A stretch of DNA of 59,001 nt. It comes from a virus. The stretch spans positions 1 to 59,001 of IMG/VR virus record IMGVR_UViG_3300011114_000654; one strand, given 5' to 3'. This document shows, one piece after another, positions 15,046-25,730 of this stretch (position 1 is its first letter; the number at the start of each line of letters is the position of its first letter). The notes beneath the pieces were generated by a model. That model did no database searches. It had not been told where the DNA came from and saw only the letters and a list, made by a program, of their open reading frames with translations. The translations under genes and the position numbers were made by a program.

Positions 15046-18000
15046 TCAAGAACCTCCTCCTCAACTTGCTCCATCTGGTCTGGTCGTAATTCAGACTCAG
15101 GATTAATCAACCACTCTTCTTTATCTGAACCAAGTAGGTAATACTGCCACCCTGGAGGATTGCCGTATGTATCGTAGTCGTATTCACCCTTACCGGCTGG
15201 TGGGTTATATCTAAGCCGTCCACCTAATATGTTGACTGCACCAACAAAGGCTGCCTCAAAGTTCTTGTCCTCTTCTTCTCTATCATTAGCCGCCTTATAC
15301 GTTTCAAGGTACGACTGCATCCAAAGGAACATAAGATTCTTGGTAACCAACTTGCTGAGATTCATCTCAGGTGCATCAATACCAATCTCTTTCAACATAG
15401 GCTTAGTTACGTTGTCATACCAAGTCTTCAGGTCTTCATCAACATAACCAACAGGCTTGCCCATAAAGTCACGACCAGTGAACATCTCTTTCAATATACT
15501 GATAGCAGGAGCGTTTACTAATCGTCCCTCAACGACAGCACCCATCATACTAGCAAACTTCTCACGTGCCTCTTTAGGTGAATCCTTTGGTGACATCTTC
15601 AAAGCGTTAGCGAATGCATCACCAAACTCAAGGAACATCATGCTTCCACCGGGAGCTTTGAATACATAGTTGCCAACCTGTATCTTTGTACCGGCAGCAG
15701 CAATAGATGTCTTTACCTTGAACTGGTCGAATGGACGATACAAACCAAAGTATGCAAGTAGCGCAAACCACAATGCACGTGCCTTCAATAGCATCTTCCA
15801 GTTAGCCCTGAATGCATACGGGTTCAGACTACGTGTTGATGGAATACCATTCAACTCCATCCACTTTTTACCAACATCAGTTTGTCCTAAGAAATATCGT
15901 CCTATTGGGTCAGCCATTACACGACTTGCAAGCCAGCGTGGTGCAAACATGACACGACGCATCATGCGACCAATAGCCTTGTCGTATTCCTGTGCGCTAA
16001 ACTTGATGTCACCATTCATGACATTCAATACGGCTGCCATATCAGATGCCGCTTCTTTGAACCCAGCAGATGATGTGTCGTAACCTAACTCTTCATAAGT
16101 AGCCATCGCCTGTGCAAACTTATTGAATTTGACGTAGTCCTTCATCATCGTCATAGCACGTTCAGATGATGCTTTGAGAGGTACGTATCGCTCACCAGAC
16201 AGAACACCTTGAATATCTGGGTCAACATCCAACTCATCAACATCCATCAAGTCAATCTCAGGAAGAGTTGCGTCTGGATTTGTCTTCCGTAGTTCAGCTA
16301 ACTTCTCTTCCCTCTTCGCCCTTAGGTCATCTAGGATTCTGTCATATTGTGATGTAGCCAGAGTAAGCCTACTCTGCTTGGCTAGTTCGTAATATTTATT
16401 TGAGCGAATCTCATTACCCATAATGTGGACTTGCTCACGACCCTTGAACATCTTCTTGTTGATAGTTCCAACGCCGTTATCAAAACCTAGGTTAGGTGCA
16501 AGAGACTTTGGTCCAAGTAACAACGACTTGAAGAACAAGTCAGGTGACTCAATAGGGTTAGCAAGCATCCAGTTCTGGATAAGAGGTGCAGACCAGTCTC
16601 CAGCCATTGGGAAGCGACCTAGTGCGTTGATTGCATCAAAGACTTGCATGAACCGACTCTCGTCAATCTTCTGCACAACCTTGATGAATGTACTGTATTC
16701 CTTAGGGTCATCAAAGGTAGTCTCAACACCATCCTCATCAGCAAAGGTTATTGGATTCTCAGGTGTTGGGATATCTGAGTCATCAATATCTTTGATAGCA
16801 GCATCACTTATAGGACGAAGACTATAGAGAGGAGTACCTCTACCGGTTACATTCTGTACACGTCCCATCGGGTTGTTGACCTGATTAGGTGGCAAGTCAC
16901 CAAACGGAGACTCAGTTGTTTCGTAGGTCTTATCGATACGATTGTCTAGTGCAACAATACCTGTCTTGATATCCTCAATAGGTGCAAGTGCAGCCTTGTG
17001 GACATCGACACCACCAAGTGACTTGTAGTTAGACCGACCAAAGGTTTCTGTATACAACGCACGAATAGCATTTACGTCTTTAGTAATAGCAGAGTGTGCT
17101 GCAAATGCCGCAAAGGCTGAATGCTCACCACCACTTGAAACCTCAACTGAATCAAGGATAGTTGAATGGATTGAGTCCAACAAGTCTATGTAACGTAGTG
17201 GTATTCCGTTCACATCCTTATGCTTACTCTTAGCCATAAGTGGATGTCCGTCGGTGAGCGGTTTACCCTTTAACTTATACTTTGACTTTGGGGCAGAATC
17301 TCTCTTTGCTCTAATCTCTAATAGTGCTTGATAAACCTCGCCATAAGGCTCATATTTATCTTTGGACTCAGTTAAATTAAGTCTTTCAATTAGTTCAATA
17401 GCACCATCCAAACCTCTGTCTTGAACAATATCTTTCAAGTGAAATGACATCGGACCATTATGGATAGCAATAATCTGTTCAGGCTTTACATCAGATAACT
17501 GCTGTTGGTTATACTTAATCTTTGAAGGGTCTTCCCAGAACTCAACCAAAGGCTTAAGGTTCATATCTTCATATGCCTTGAGTGAAGACTCGTTAGACCA
17601 AACAAAGTTTGGCTCTCCGTATGTTTCACCCTTAGCACTAGAAAGACGAATGCCATTCTCAGCAATAGAATCCAGGGCTTCCTTTGACTTAGTGTAATGA
17701 ACACGTCGAACCATACCCGGTGGTATTGGCTCACTAAGGAAGTGCTTCCCATACTTATGCAAAGCAGTCAAGCGAGAGTCATCAACAGACGCTGTCATCT
17801 TTAGATAAGTGAACTGTCTGTCAAGCTCAGACATCAAAGAGTCATAAGCCATCTTTGTCTCAGGGTTAGTATCGTACGAGTTAGCAGGTAGCTTGTCGTA
17901 GTTACTTGCAATACCCAATCGACGCTCTTGGTTGTCCTGAGCGTATGTCCAGTCACCGGGTAACTTTATGTCACGTTCCGCAACCGTTGACAGCGAAGAC

Positions 18001-21000
18001 TCTATAACATCTCTTAGCCTTTGGTCGGTAATAGACTGATGTCCGGCTTCATAGATTTCCGGCTTGATGAGGTGAAGTACATTTCTCGCTTCATAGAAGG
18101 GGATGGCATAACCTTGCGCCGCTTCGTTTCCGAAATGCCAGACTCTTTCAGTATCTTGGATAGCCTGAACTGGAATGCGTCTCTTAGAGAGTTCGCCGGT
18201 AATGTTGCCGACGGCTTTCTCAAAATCGTTGAGGGATTCTTCATATGTCTTACCTCTCTGCTCCACGTTGTGTAGCGTTACAGACTGTCCATCAATACTC
18301 TTACGGAGATATGGATACATACGCTTCATAGAAGCATATACGTTGTCTGTTACTGGACCATCAAACTCAAAGGTGACTGATGGCTCTACTGAATAACCAC
18401 GCTTCTGGTTGTAGCCTATCTCTTCACCAGGGTTTGCCTTTGTGACGAGTAATGCCTCTGAGATGTTGTTACGGATAGCAAAGTCAATAGCCTTACCGAT
18501 GGTGTCAACCCCAGCATCGTTGATGCCAATTGTTCCATCGATGACTAATACGTCATTTATCTCCATCAACTTGATGTTGCTGTTACCTAAGTCTGAGCGT
18601 AGGACATCAGAGTCAACTCGCTGTTGAACAATAGGGGTAACAGACTCACGTGGCACACCACTTCTTGTTGAAGACTCAGCGAAGTCTACAGGTGTACGTG
18701 AATCAGGATTGATAGTGGAACTTTGACCGTTGGCTAACGCTCTGTCCGCTTTGTCTGCAAAAGGATTTTTCCGACTGGAGTACAGGACATTACCGCCGGT
18801 GTTACCTGCGTCATCGTTATAAGACGCCCGTTTATTACGGCTTTGTGCCTCCAGCGCAGCTGCAAATGGTGCTGCGTCCGCAATATTGGCTTGCAGTTCT
18901 GGTAGTGACCGTCGCATCCACTTTTCTGCTGTGAGCTTGCGATTGCCTTGCTTTGTGAATGTGTCACGAGTTCTACCTTCTCCCGCTTTCATTGTACCAA
19001 TTACGTTGAGCCAGTTTTGTAGACTCAGTGAATCATCACCGTTAGTGGAGACATCAGATAGCAATCCATACTCGTTAGCCTGATTGACGATAGCTAAGAG
19101 ATTATTAGGGACAATGCCCTCAAGCATACCTGCAGCACGTTCAACATCCTCAGGCTTATTACTTGCAGCCTTGATTGAGTATTCCTTTAGGACGTCATTA
19201 CTGAATGCCGTAATACGCCCAGTCATACCAGCGTAAGAGTTATCTTCAAGAGCTTTGCTTACAGCGTTATACGGATTATCAAGACCAATGACCTGAATAT
19301 TACGTGGACCAGATGAACCAGATACAAAGTTCAACAACATCTTGCCAAACTCTGGAGCCATACCAATATCATCAGATAGAGCAATCACATCTCGTGGAGT
19401 GACCTCAGTCTGCGTTGATGTTCCATCCTCAGCGTATAACTCAACAGCAACAATAGGCTTATCAAGATTGCGCTTGGAAACGAGTAGTGGTCCAAAAGGA
19501 TACTTCTTAGTAGAAAGAATCTTTCCACGAACAGGTACACCATTTACATCAATAATGACAGGTGCGTTATCCCACAAAGAGATGCGCTGCCAATCATATG
19601 GAACAGCCCACTGAACCTCATACTTACCATTCTCAAGAGGCGTCACAACAGCCGAGGACATCTCTGAATATGCAGAACGCATAAACGTACGCAAGTTATC
19701 CCAAAGCTCTGTCATACGAGCCTTGGCTTCAGCACTACCCTGCTTTTGAATGAAAGCATTCTCACCATTCAGGAATGATGCCTTCATACGTGCTGCAAAC
19801 ATCTCTTGCATTTCATATGAGGCTATGCTCTGGTTTGTAGTCGTAGGCTCACGTAGAGTTTTACCAAGTTTGGTTGCTACCTCACGTGCCATATCAACAG
19901 GCATATTCTCAAGAATGGCGTGTGACAGTTCTTCTATGATGGTGTTAGGGTCAGCCTGATTCATAGTGATAAACACTACTTGTTGACCTACATCATTATT
20001 CTTGTCACGAATATTGACATACGCACCTTCACCTACAAAGACTTCATCAAACGCAGATGAGATATTAGGTGCCTTAGAAAGTACAGCGAATACAGGTGTA
20101 TTCGTCTGATATCTCTCTCGGATAAGTTTCGACTGTACCTTACGTACAACTTCACGCTTTTGGTCAATCGATAATGCGTCACCAAAGTACATGACACGCT
20201 CATCACGTGAGTACGTACCATCAGGGTTGAGTACTAACGCTCTCTTTGATGCTTCCTCATTCAACATAGTAATAATGTTGGTGACACGAGGAACCTCAAA
20301 CTTCTGATAAAGGCGAGCAATCCTATTCCTTACAAGCTTTTGCTTTGTAGCCTGTTTAGTGTCGGTGTCAAGAATAGGGACTTCATCAATACTGTACTTA
20401 GTGAGGCTGCCACTAGTAACTGTAGACGAAAACTCACGCACACCTTGAGCGTACTGTTGTGCAATCAAAAGGTCTCTGTTTACAAATGCACGAATCCACT
20501 CGTCGTAATACTTTGATACAGAGTCTGCATATCTATCAACCTCTGATGCTGGCATCTTGACGTTAGCGTCTTTGATTACTTGCTTGAGAATATCCTTGAG
20601 TTCGGTGACATTACGTGCCTTGCGGAACACATCATTAATGTCTCCAAGCCCTTCAATAGATGCGGTAATGCGTACAAGAGAATCGTCATCAAGCATCTCA
20701 ACATCACCTGGCATAGTGACGTCAAGTGCGCTACCTTCTTCGGCTGGGAGAATATCTGCTTCACCTAACAATTCACCTTCAGTGATAATAGATGGCTTAG
20801 GCTCTTCAACTACAACAGGTTCAACAGGGGCTGGAGTAGGCTCAGGAGTAACAATAGGAATGTCTACTTCGGCAGCACGTTCCTCTGCTTTACGCAAACG
20901 AGCTTCACCAAGCGTCTCTTCCTCAATAGGGTTAATCACTGGTGTAGCACGACGGCGAGTCCTACGACGAGGTGTAGGCGCAGGAGCCTCTGTAGGCGTC

Positions 21001-24000
21001 ACTGGAGGCGTTACTTCAGCAGTTGGCTCAGTTACCTTAGTACGCTTTGTAGGAGTACGTTCTCGTGGCTCAGGTGTAACCTCTGTTTCTTTAGGTGCTG
21101 GTGTAGGTTTAGTCTTAGCAGTAGGTGTTGCTGGCTCAGGACGTGGAGCCTCAGCACTCTTTGTGCGACGTGCCTTCTCAGGAGTTGGCTTTGCAGTCGT
21201 ACCACCATAAGCACGTGTGATAGCAGATTGTTGAACTGTAAACGCAGGAGCCATAGGATTGCTAACACTAACAACCGTTGGACCAAACTGCGTATTACCT
21301 ACAACGACACCATTATCGACGTCACCAGAAGGAGTTCTAAACTCAACAATAGAACCTACTTCATAGTCTGCATCACTCTTTGAGAATGACTTTGAAAATT
21401 CTTTACGTGTATTCTTACTTGCAGCGGACAATCTAGTCTGCGCTGTTCCACCCGGAACACCTTCAGAACGCATCTTATTACGATAACCATTTAGGTTATC
21501 TTTGCGTGTCTTAGCATCTGCAACTTGCTCAGGTGTAAGAAGGACTGGATGGTCTTGACCCGTAAAACGCTCTCTATCAGATGCCTTGAAGATAGGGTCA
21601 TACTTACTTCTATCAACTCTAAACTGCGATGGGTCAACAGCCATAGAAGATGTGTCTAGTATTTCACCCTCAAACTTCGTAGCGACAGAATCTCGTGATA
21701 ATCCCTCAACAGTATCGTTAGGGACAACCATCATGTCGAAGCCACCAACAGGTGATGGAACCTGCACAACAGAATAATTCTTGTCGATAGCCTTGACTAC
21801 ACGCCCGTAAAGAGGTGTGCCAACTACATCAATACGCCGATTGAAGTCAGTATCAGATGGACCTTCACCATCCTTTGAAGGAACGTAATCAGCTGCTCTA
21901 CTAAGGTCATACTCATAGTTCTTGAGTTGATAGCCAGTCCTATCACTTGGTGTAATACCACCAGCCTTGAATGCTTCAGCCGCTAGTTTCTGGTTATCAC
22001 CAAACAACATATCCGTACTGACCAAGTCAAGTCGTGACTCACCAGTCTTCTTATCCGTTGTCTTAACTGTTGCAAGACCATCATGCGTTAGACCAAGGAA
22101 CGATTGCGCTTCATCACCACGAGTCTGGACTTTACCAAACGTGCTTGCAGCCTTAGCGTACGTTCCAGCAATACTGAATCCCTTCTTAGGAGCCAGTGAA
22201 CTTACTGCATTCAGTAAGCTCTGACCAACCATAGGGTTGTCAGCACCAACTCTATCTGATTCAACTACAGGTGCATTACTGATAGTCGCAGACATATTCT
22301 CTGGGTTGATATTGACTACACGACCACCACCAATAGGGACTACGTTTTCACCTAGTGGATTCCTTGGTGTAGCAGTCGCTGTACGTGCCTCAGCAAATGT
22401 AGGAGTAATACCACCAGCAGAAGGAGTAGGTGTTGGAGTTACACCCGGTGTTACACCAGCACTAGGTGTACGAGCAAACGGTGATGGTGCAACAATTGGT
22501 TGATAGGCTTCAGGAGTATACGTATCGAAACGCGCATCCAGCCCACGAGTAATAGCCATACCAGCACGTTGTCCTGGTGCATTCAGGAATCTACCAAGCT
22601 TATGTTGTCCTTCAAACAATCCACCAAGAGCGGTCTTACCTAGAATCATCCATAGTGGGTCACGCTCTGCTTCAGGTTTTTGGTTGTTCTCTTGAAGTGC
22701 CATTGCAAGGTCAGAACTGGCTTCAACACCACGCTCTGCAACATCACTAAGGAACTCACGTCCCGGTGCAGATGCCGCAAAGCCACGACCAAACGTAGCA
22801 GCAGTACCAACACCCGGTATACGTTCTAACTGTTGACCAGCCGTTCTAGCACCCTGCATAAATGGAGTAGATGCTAACTTACCAGCAAGTCCTTGAGTAG
22901 GAACAGCCGCTGTCGCAAGTGCTTCCCTGCCAGCAGTACCTAGTTTAGTTGCAGCAAGTCCTGACTTTAGACCACCACCAAAACCTGTAGGTAGGGTTGG
23001 TCTACCCATCAAAAAGTTGGTAGCGAGTTGTCCTGCATAAGTGAACTCAGGGGAAAGTTCTCTACCCTCTTGCATATACTCAGCACGAGCTTGACTAAGT
23101 GGACTACGCTGAATGTCAAGCCCAAGACCAGTCTTTGATGGAGAATATGAAGACCCCATCGCAAGTTCGCCAAGTACGTTCTGAGCCTGTTGCGTTGCAG
23201 TAGATGCAGCAAGACCTGTACCAAAACCAACAGCAGCACCAGCTAATGGTCCACCAGCAAAAGTCGTAGGAATTGCAGCAAGACTACCAGTAATGCCACC
23301 AACAACAGTAGGTAATGCGCCTTCAGCAAAAGTAGAACCACCTATTTCAGATACTTCTGCACCATACTGAAATGGCTTTGATGGACTAAGTTCAGGCTTT
23401 GAATATAGAGTATCAGCAGTAAATTGGTCTACAGCCCTACCAGCCTCAGGGCTAAACGCAGATGCAATACGTCCAGCGGTAGACAATACAGGTGTGGCAA
23501 CTGCCTTAGATACACCAGAGAGGACACCAAAAGGCATACCAGCAAGCATAGCCGGTACAGTCTGAGGTCTATCGAATGCTGTAAGACCCCTTTCCTTCTC
23601 AAGTTTAGTTGCTGCTGCTTTACCTCTGGCTGCAATATCACCTGTCTTCTGACGTTGGTCATACATCGTCTGAGCAGGTTCACCCAACTCAAGAGTAAAA
23701 CCAGTATAGGTAGGTGCGTCTACATCAGCACCTTCTATCTGCCCACCAGTACGACGCAGTAGGTCAAGTGGTGTGATAGGCGTAGTCTTAGTCTGGGTAA
23801 CAAACCCTTGAGGTGTAGGGACTTGAACATCTACAGACTTGGTAAGTTTATTACCTTGAGAGTCCATTAACTGGACACCACGCAATACCTTTAGACGCTT
23901 ATCACCTACACCAAGATAGTTGTTATATTCTGATTGAGAGAGCCAATTCTTACGAAGACCCAGTGAAAGACTATTCTTGTATGTACCAAGAAGGCTAGAG

Positions 24001-24074
24001 TCTAAGAATGTACGGTCATCGTCAGCAAGAGTCTGTACAAGCCGACGGAATCTTTGCCTTTGGTCTTCAGCCAT
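15042..24074 (-). CDS. Giant internal virion / polyvalent protein, 3010 aa
   Basis: Very large multidomain protein, probably packaged and ejected with the DNA. Visible parts: a glycine/alanine-rich hydrophobic stretch near residues 255-290; Pro/Thr/Arg-rich linkers around 960-1100; IIEELSHAILE near 1380, similar to a metalloprotease helix but lacking the first His of HExxH; VRRVHYTKSKEALDSIAENGI near 2120, like an ADP-ribosyltransferase start; and a C-terminal region with FAPRWLASRVMADPIG near 2710, reminiscent of polyvalent-protein-associated domains (LPD38-like). It sits between the internal virion genes and the endolysin. Exact functions are unknown. Confidence 0.8.
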   Translation of the reverse strand: MAEDQRQRFRRLVQTLADDDRTFLDSSLLGTYKNSLSLGLRKNWLSQSEYNNYLGVGDKRLKVLRGVQLMDSQGNKLTKSVDVQVPTPQGFVTQTKTTPITPLDLLRRTGGQIEGADVDAPTYTGFTLELGEPAQTMYDQRQKTGDIAARGKAAATKLEKERGLTAFDRPQTVPAMLAGMPFGVLSGVSKAVATPVLSTAGRIASAFSPEAGRAVDQFTADTLYSKPELSPSKPFQYGAEVSEIGGSTFAEGALPTVVGGITGSLAAIPTTFAGGPLAGAAVGFGTGLAASTATQQAQNVLGELAMGSSYSPSKTGLGLDIQRSPLSQARAEYMQEGRELSPEFTYAGQLATNFLMGRPTLPTGFGGGLKSGLAATKLGTAGREALATAAVPTQGLAGKLASTPFMQGARTAGQQLERIPGVGTAATFGRGFAASAPGREFLSDVAERGVEASSDLAMALQENNQKPEAERDPLWMILGKTALGGLFEGQHKLGRFLNAPGQRAGMAITRGLDARFDTYTPEAYQPIVAPSPFARTPSAGVTPGVTPTPTPSAGGITPTFAEARTATATPRNPLGENVVPIGGGRVVNINPENMSATISNAPVVESDRVGADNPMVGQSLLNAVSSLAPKKGFSIAGTYAKAASTFGKVQTRGDEAQSFLGLTHDGLATVKTTDKKTGESRLDLVSTDMLFGDNQKLAAEAFKAGGITPSDRTGYQLKNYEYDLSRAADYVPSKDGEGPSDTDFNRRIDVVGTPLYGRVVKAIDKNYSVVQVPSPVGGFDMMVVPNDTVEGLSRDSVATKFEGEILDTSSMAVDPSQFRVDRSKYDPIFKASDRERFTGQDHPVLLTPEQVADAKTRKDNLNGYRNKMRSEGVPGGTAQTRLSAASKNTRKEFSKSFSKSDADYEVGSIVEFRTPSGDVDNGVVVGNTQFGPTVVSVSNPMAPAFTVQQSAITRAYGGTTAKPTPEKARRTKSAEAPRPEPATPTAKTKPTPAPKETEVTPEPRERTPTKRTKVTEPTAEVTPPVTPTEAPAPTPRRRTRRRATPVINPIEEETLGEARLRKAEERAAEVDIPIVTPEPTPAPVEPVVVEEPKPSIITEGELLGEADILPAEEGSALDVTMPGDVEMLDDDSLVRITASIEGLGDINDVFRKARNVTELKDILKQVIKDANVKMPASEVDRYADSVSKYYDEWIRAFVNRDLLIAQQYAQGVREFSSTVTSGSLTKYSIDEVPILDTDTKQATKQKLVRNRIARLYQKFEVPRVTNIITMLNEEASKRALVLNPDGTYSRDERVMYFGDALSIDQKREVVRKVQSKLIRERYQTNTPVFAVLSKAPNISSAFDEVFVGEGAYVNIRDKNNDVGQQVVFITMNQADPNTIIEELSHAILENMPVDMAREVATKLGKTLREPTTTNQSIASYEMQEMFAARMKASFLNGENAFIQKQGSAEAKARMTELWDNLRTFMRSAYSEMSSAVVTPLENGKYEVQWAVPYDWQRISLWDNAPVIIDVNGVPVRGKILSTKKYPFGPLLVSKRNLDKPIVAVELYAEDGTSTQTEVTPRDVIALSDDIGMAPEFGKMLLNFVSGSSGPRNIQVIGLDNPYNAVSKALEDNSYAGMTGRITAFSNDVLKEYSIKAASNKPEDVERAAGMLEGIVPNNLLAIVNQANEYGLLSDVSTNGDDSLSLQNWLNVIGTMKAGEGRTRDTFTKQGNRKLTAEKWMRRSLPELQANIADAAPFAAALEAQSRNKRASYNDDAGNTGGNVLYSSRKNPFADKADRALANGQSSTINPDSRTPVDFAESSTRSGVPRESVTPIVQQRVDSDVLRSDLGNSNIKLMEINDVLVIDGTIGINDAGVDTIGKAIDFAIRNNISEALLVTKANPGEEIGYNQKRGYSVEPSVTFEFDGPVTDNVYASMKRMYPYLRKSIDGQSVTLHNVEQRGKTYEESLNDFEKAVGNITGELSKRRIPVQAIQDTERVWHFGNEAAQGYAIPFYEARNVLHLIKPEIYEAGHQSITDQRLRDVIESSLSTVAERDIKLPGDWTYAQDNQERRLGIASNYDKLPANSYDTNPETKMAYDSLMSELDRQFTYLKMTASVDDSRLTALHKYGKHFLSEPIPPGMVRRVHYTKSKEALDSIAENGIRLSSAKGETYGEPNFVWSNESSLKAYEDMNLKPLVEFWEDPSKIKYNQQQLSDVKPEQIIAIHNGPMSFHLKDIVQDRGLDGAIELIERLNLTESKDKYEPYGEVYQALLEIRAKRDSAPKSKYKLKGKPLTDGHPLMAKSKHKDVNGIPLRYIDLLDSIHSTILDSVEVSSGGEHSAFAAFAAHSAITKDVNAIRALYTETFGRSNYKSLGGVDVHKAALAPIEDIKTGIVALDNRIDKTYETTESPFGDLPPNQVNNPMGRVQNVTGRGTPLYSLRPISDAAIKDIDDSDIPTPENPITFADEDGVETTFDDPKEYSTFIKVVQKIDESRFMQVFDAINALGRFPMAGDWSAPLIQNWMLANPIESPDLFFKSLLLGPKSLAPNLGFDNGVGTINKKMFKGREQVHIMGNEIRSNKYYELAKQSRLTLATSQYDRILDDLRAKREEKLAELRKTNPDATLPEIDLMDVDELDVDPDIQGVLSGERYVPLKASSERAMTMMKDYVKFNKFAQAMATYEELGYDTSSAGFKEAASDMAAVLNVMNGDIKFSAQEYDKAIGRMMRRVMFAPRWLASRVMADPIGRYFLGQTDVGKKWMELNGIPSTRSLNPYAFRANWKMLLKARALWFALLAYFGLYRPFDQFKVKTSIAAAGTKIQVGNYVFKAPGGSMMFLEFGDAFANALKMSPKDSPKEAREKFASMMGAVVEGRLVNAPAISILKEMFTGRDFMGKPVGYVDEDLKTWYDNVTKPMLKEIGIDAPEMNLSKLVTKNLMFLWMQSYLETYKAANDREEEDKNFEAAFVGAVNILGGRLRYNPPAGKGEYDYDTYGNPPGWQYYLLGSDKEEWLINPESELRPDQMEQVEEEVLE

Positions 24075-24086
24075 TATTGAACGCCT

Positions 24087-25730
24087 TTATTTCATTTGAG
24101 AGAGAGCCGTAGCGGCTTGCCCTAGTTTACCGCCCTGCGTCATACGCATACCGGTTTTGCCACTTGGGTCATATGGAACAAGCTTGCCACCAGCCTTGAT
24201 AAACATACCACCAACACCACCACCTTGAGGAGCAGGTGCTGGAGCAGGACCCGGCGCAGGTTGAGGATACGGTTGTGGCTGAGGATACGGTTGTGGATAT
24301 GGATACGGCTGTTGTTGAGGTGCAGGATATGGATAAGGAGCTGGTGGAGCATACCCTTGAGGTGCAGCCTGTGGGTACATATACTGCTGAGGTGCAGTAT
24401 TACTAAATACAGACATATCAAGGTCTACGTCACCAAGACCAAGGTTATCCATAGAGTTCTGGAACATATTGTAGTCAACACGACCACTAGCAGCTTGACG
24501 TAATGTCCCAACTTCACTCTCAAGGAATCCAACAATACTCCTCAATTGATTGACTTCTGAACTACGACCTTCAGTCTTTGCCTTAGCCATCTTCTCTTGT
24601 GCAGAGCGCAAAGAGCCTTCAGCTTTTGATAGGTTGCTCTGAGCAGTATTCTGTATCTTCCGCATATGGTCTGCCATCTTGAATGATGTGCTAATACCTA
24701 ATCTACGACGAGCATCATCACGTGCCATTACAGCAAGGTCACGACGTAATGCTAAACCAGCATACTTTACACCAAGGCTATCCTTAGCAATCTGAGTACG
24801 AAGGTCTGCATTCTTTATCTGGGATAATGCCTTCTCAGTTTTCAACTGCATCTCTTGAGGACGTATCTTTATCTTAGATTCGATATCTTTAATGGCAGCA
24901 TCAGTACGGTCGATATCAGCATATATCTTCTTGACCTTAGCACCTTCAGCACCAGCAGGAAGATAGTTTGCAACAACATCCTTTGCAGGTGTGACGTACG
25001 ACTTCATCATCTTGCCATCCTGCTCGGTAATACGAACAGTTTGACCAGTCTGTGGGTCTACGAATGAACCACCAGCACCAATACCTCTAGCCTTCAACGC
25101 CTCAGGTTCAGATACAAGCGCAAGTGGTGATACTGCTTCTTGACCTTTACCAATAACGGACTTGTATCCAGGGAGGAACTTGTTGACAATATCTGAGGAT
25201 GCACCCATTGCTGTAAGAGCATCACGTCCACGAGTAACCAAGAACTGCTTGGACTCTTCGTCTGGAGTAAGTTCGGCTTCTCTACGATAAGCTTCTGCCG
25301 ACTTGATGAGCGCAGCAATATCCATAGTTGGCTTAGGCAACAAGCCTTGCTGGATAGTTGATGGCTTCATCAGTTTGGTTACATCACCAAACCTAGTAGT
25401 CAATTCTTGTGCTGATTCAGGGTCAGCAGTCATAGACTTGAGGTAAACCTCATTTTCAGCACGTCTACGTTTACGTGCTTCAAGTACTGCTTGACGGCTG
25501 GCTTCATCCATACCCGGTACAGATAGTTGTTTTAGAGTATTATCGTCATCAAGTGCATCAAGTTCAGCGACACGACGGGCTTCCTTGAACTTAGTATCAA
25601 GTTCCATTCCACGCTGACGTCGCTCAGTTAACTTGAACTGGTCTTCAGCACGTTTATTCTGCTTCTGCTGTTGGACAAACTGATTACCCTGTTGGAATCC
25701 TTGCAGTAGTCCAGAAAGATTAATAGCCAT
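24087..25730 (-). CDS. Internal virion protein-like, 547 aa
   Basis: Long helical protein, rich in Lys/Glu/Arg/Gln to about residue 400, with coiled-coil-like stretches. It is followed by a low-complexity tail (about 425-500) of repeated Pro-Tyr-Pro-Gln units, then a conserved-looking GGMFIKAGGKLVPYDPSGK. Position between two other internal-virion-type genes in a podovirus late operon suggests an ejection protein. Its start overlaps the preceding stop (TAATG). No enzyme motif seen. Confidence 0.65.
   Translation of the reverse strand: MAINLSGLLQGFQQGNQFVQQQKQNKRAEDQFKLTERRQRGMELDTKFKEARRVAELDALDDDNTLKQLSVPGMDEASRQAVLEARKRRRAENEVYLKSMTADPESAQELTTRFGDVTKLMKPSTIQQGLLPKPTMDIAALIKSAEAYRREAELTPDEESKQFLVTRGRDALTAMGASSDIVNKFLPGYKSVIGKGQEAVSPLALVSEPEALKARGIGAGGSFVDPQTGQTVRITEQDGKMMKSYVTPAKDVVANYLPAGAEGAKVKKIYADIDRTDAAIKDIESKIKIRPQEMQLKTEKALSQIKNADLRTQIAKDSLGVKYAGLALRRDLAVMARDDARRRLGISTSFKMADHMRKIQNTAQSNLSKAEGSLRSAQEKMAKAKTEGRSSEVNQLRSIVGFLESEVGTLRQAASGRVDYNMFQNSMDNLGLGDVDLDMSVFSNTAPQQYMYPQAAPQGYAPPAPYPYPAPQQQPYPYPQPYPQPQPYPQPAPGPAPAPAPQGGGVGGMFIKAGGKLVPYDPSGKTGMRMTQGGKLGQAATALSQMK

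Noticed and set aside
20557-21210. 217-codon open frame opposite the giant protein
   Set aside because: It is a reverse-strand shadow of the Pro/Thr-rich linker of the giant protein, low complexity with no SD.
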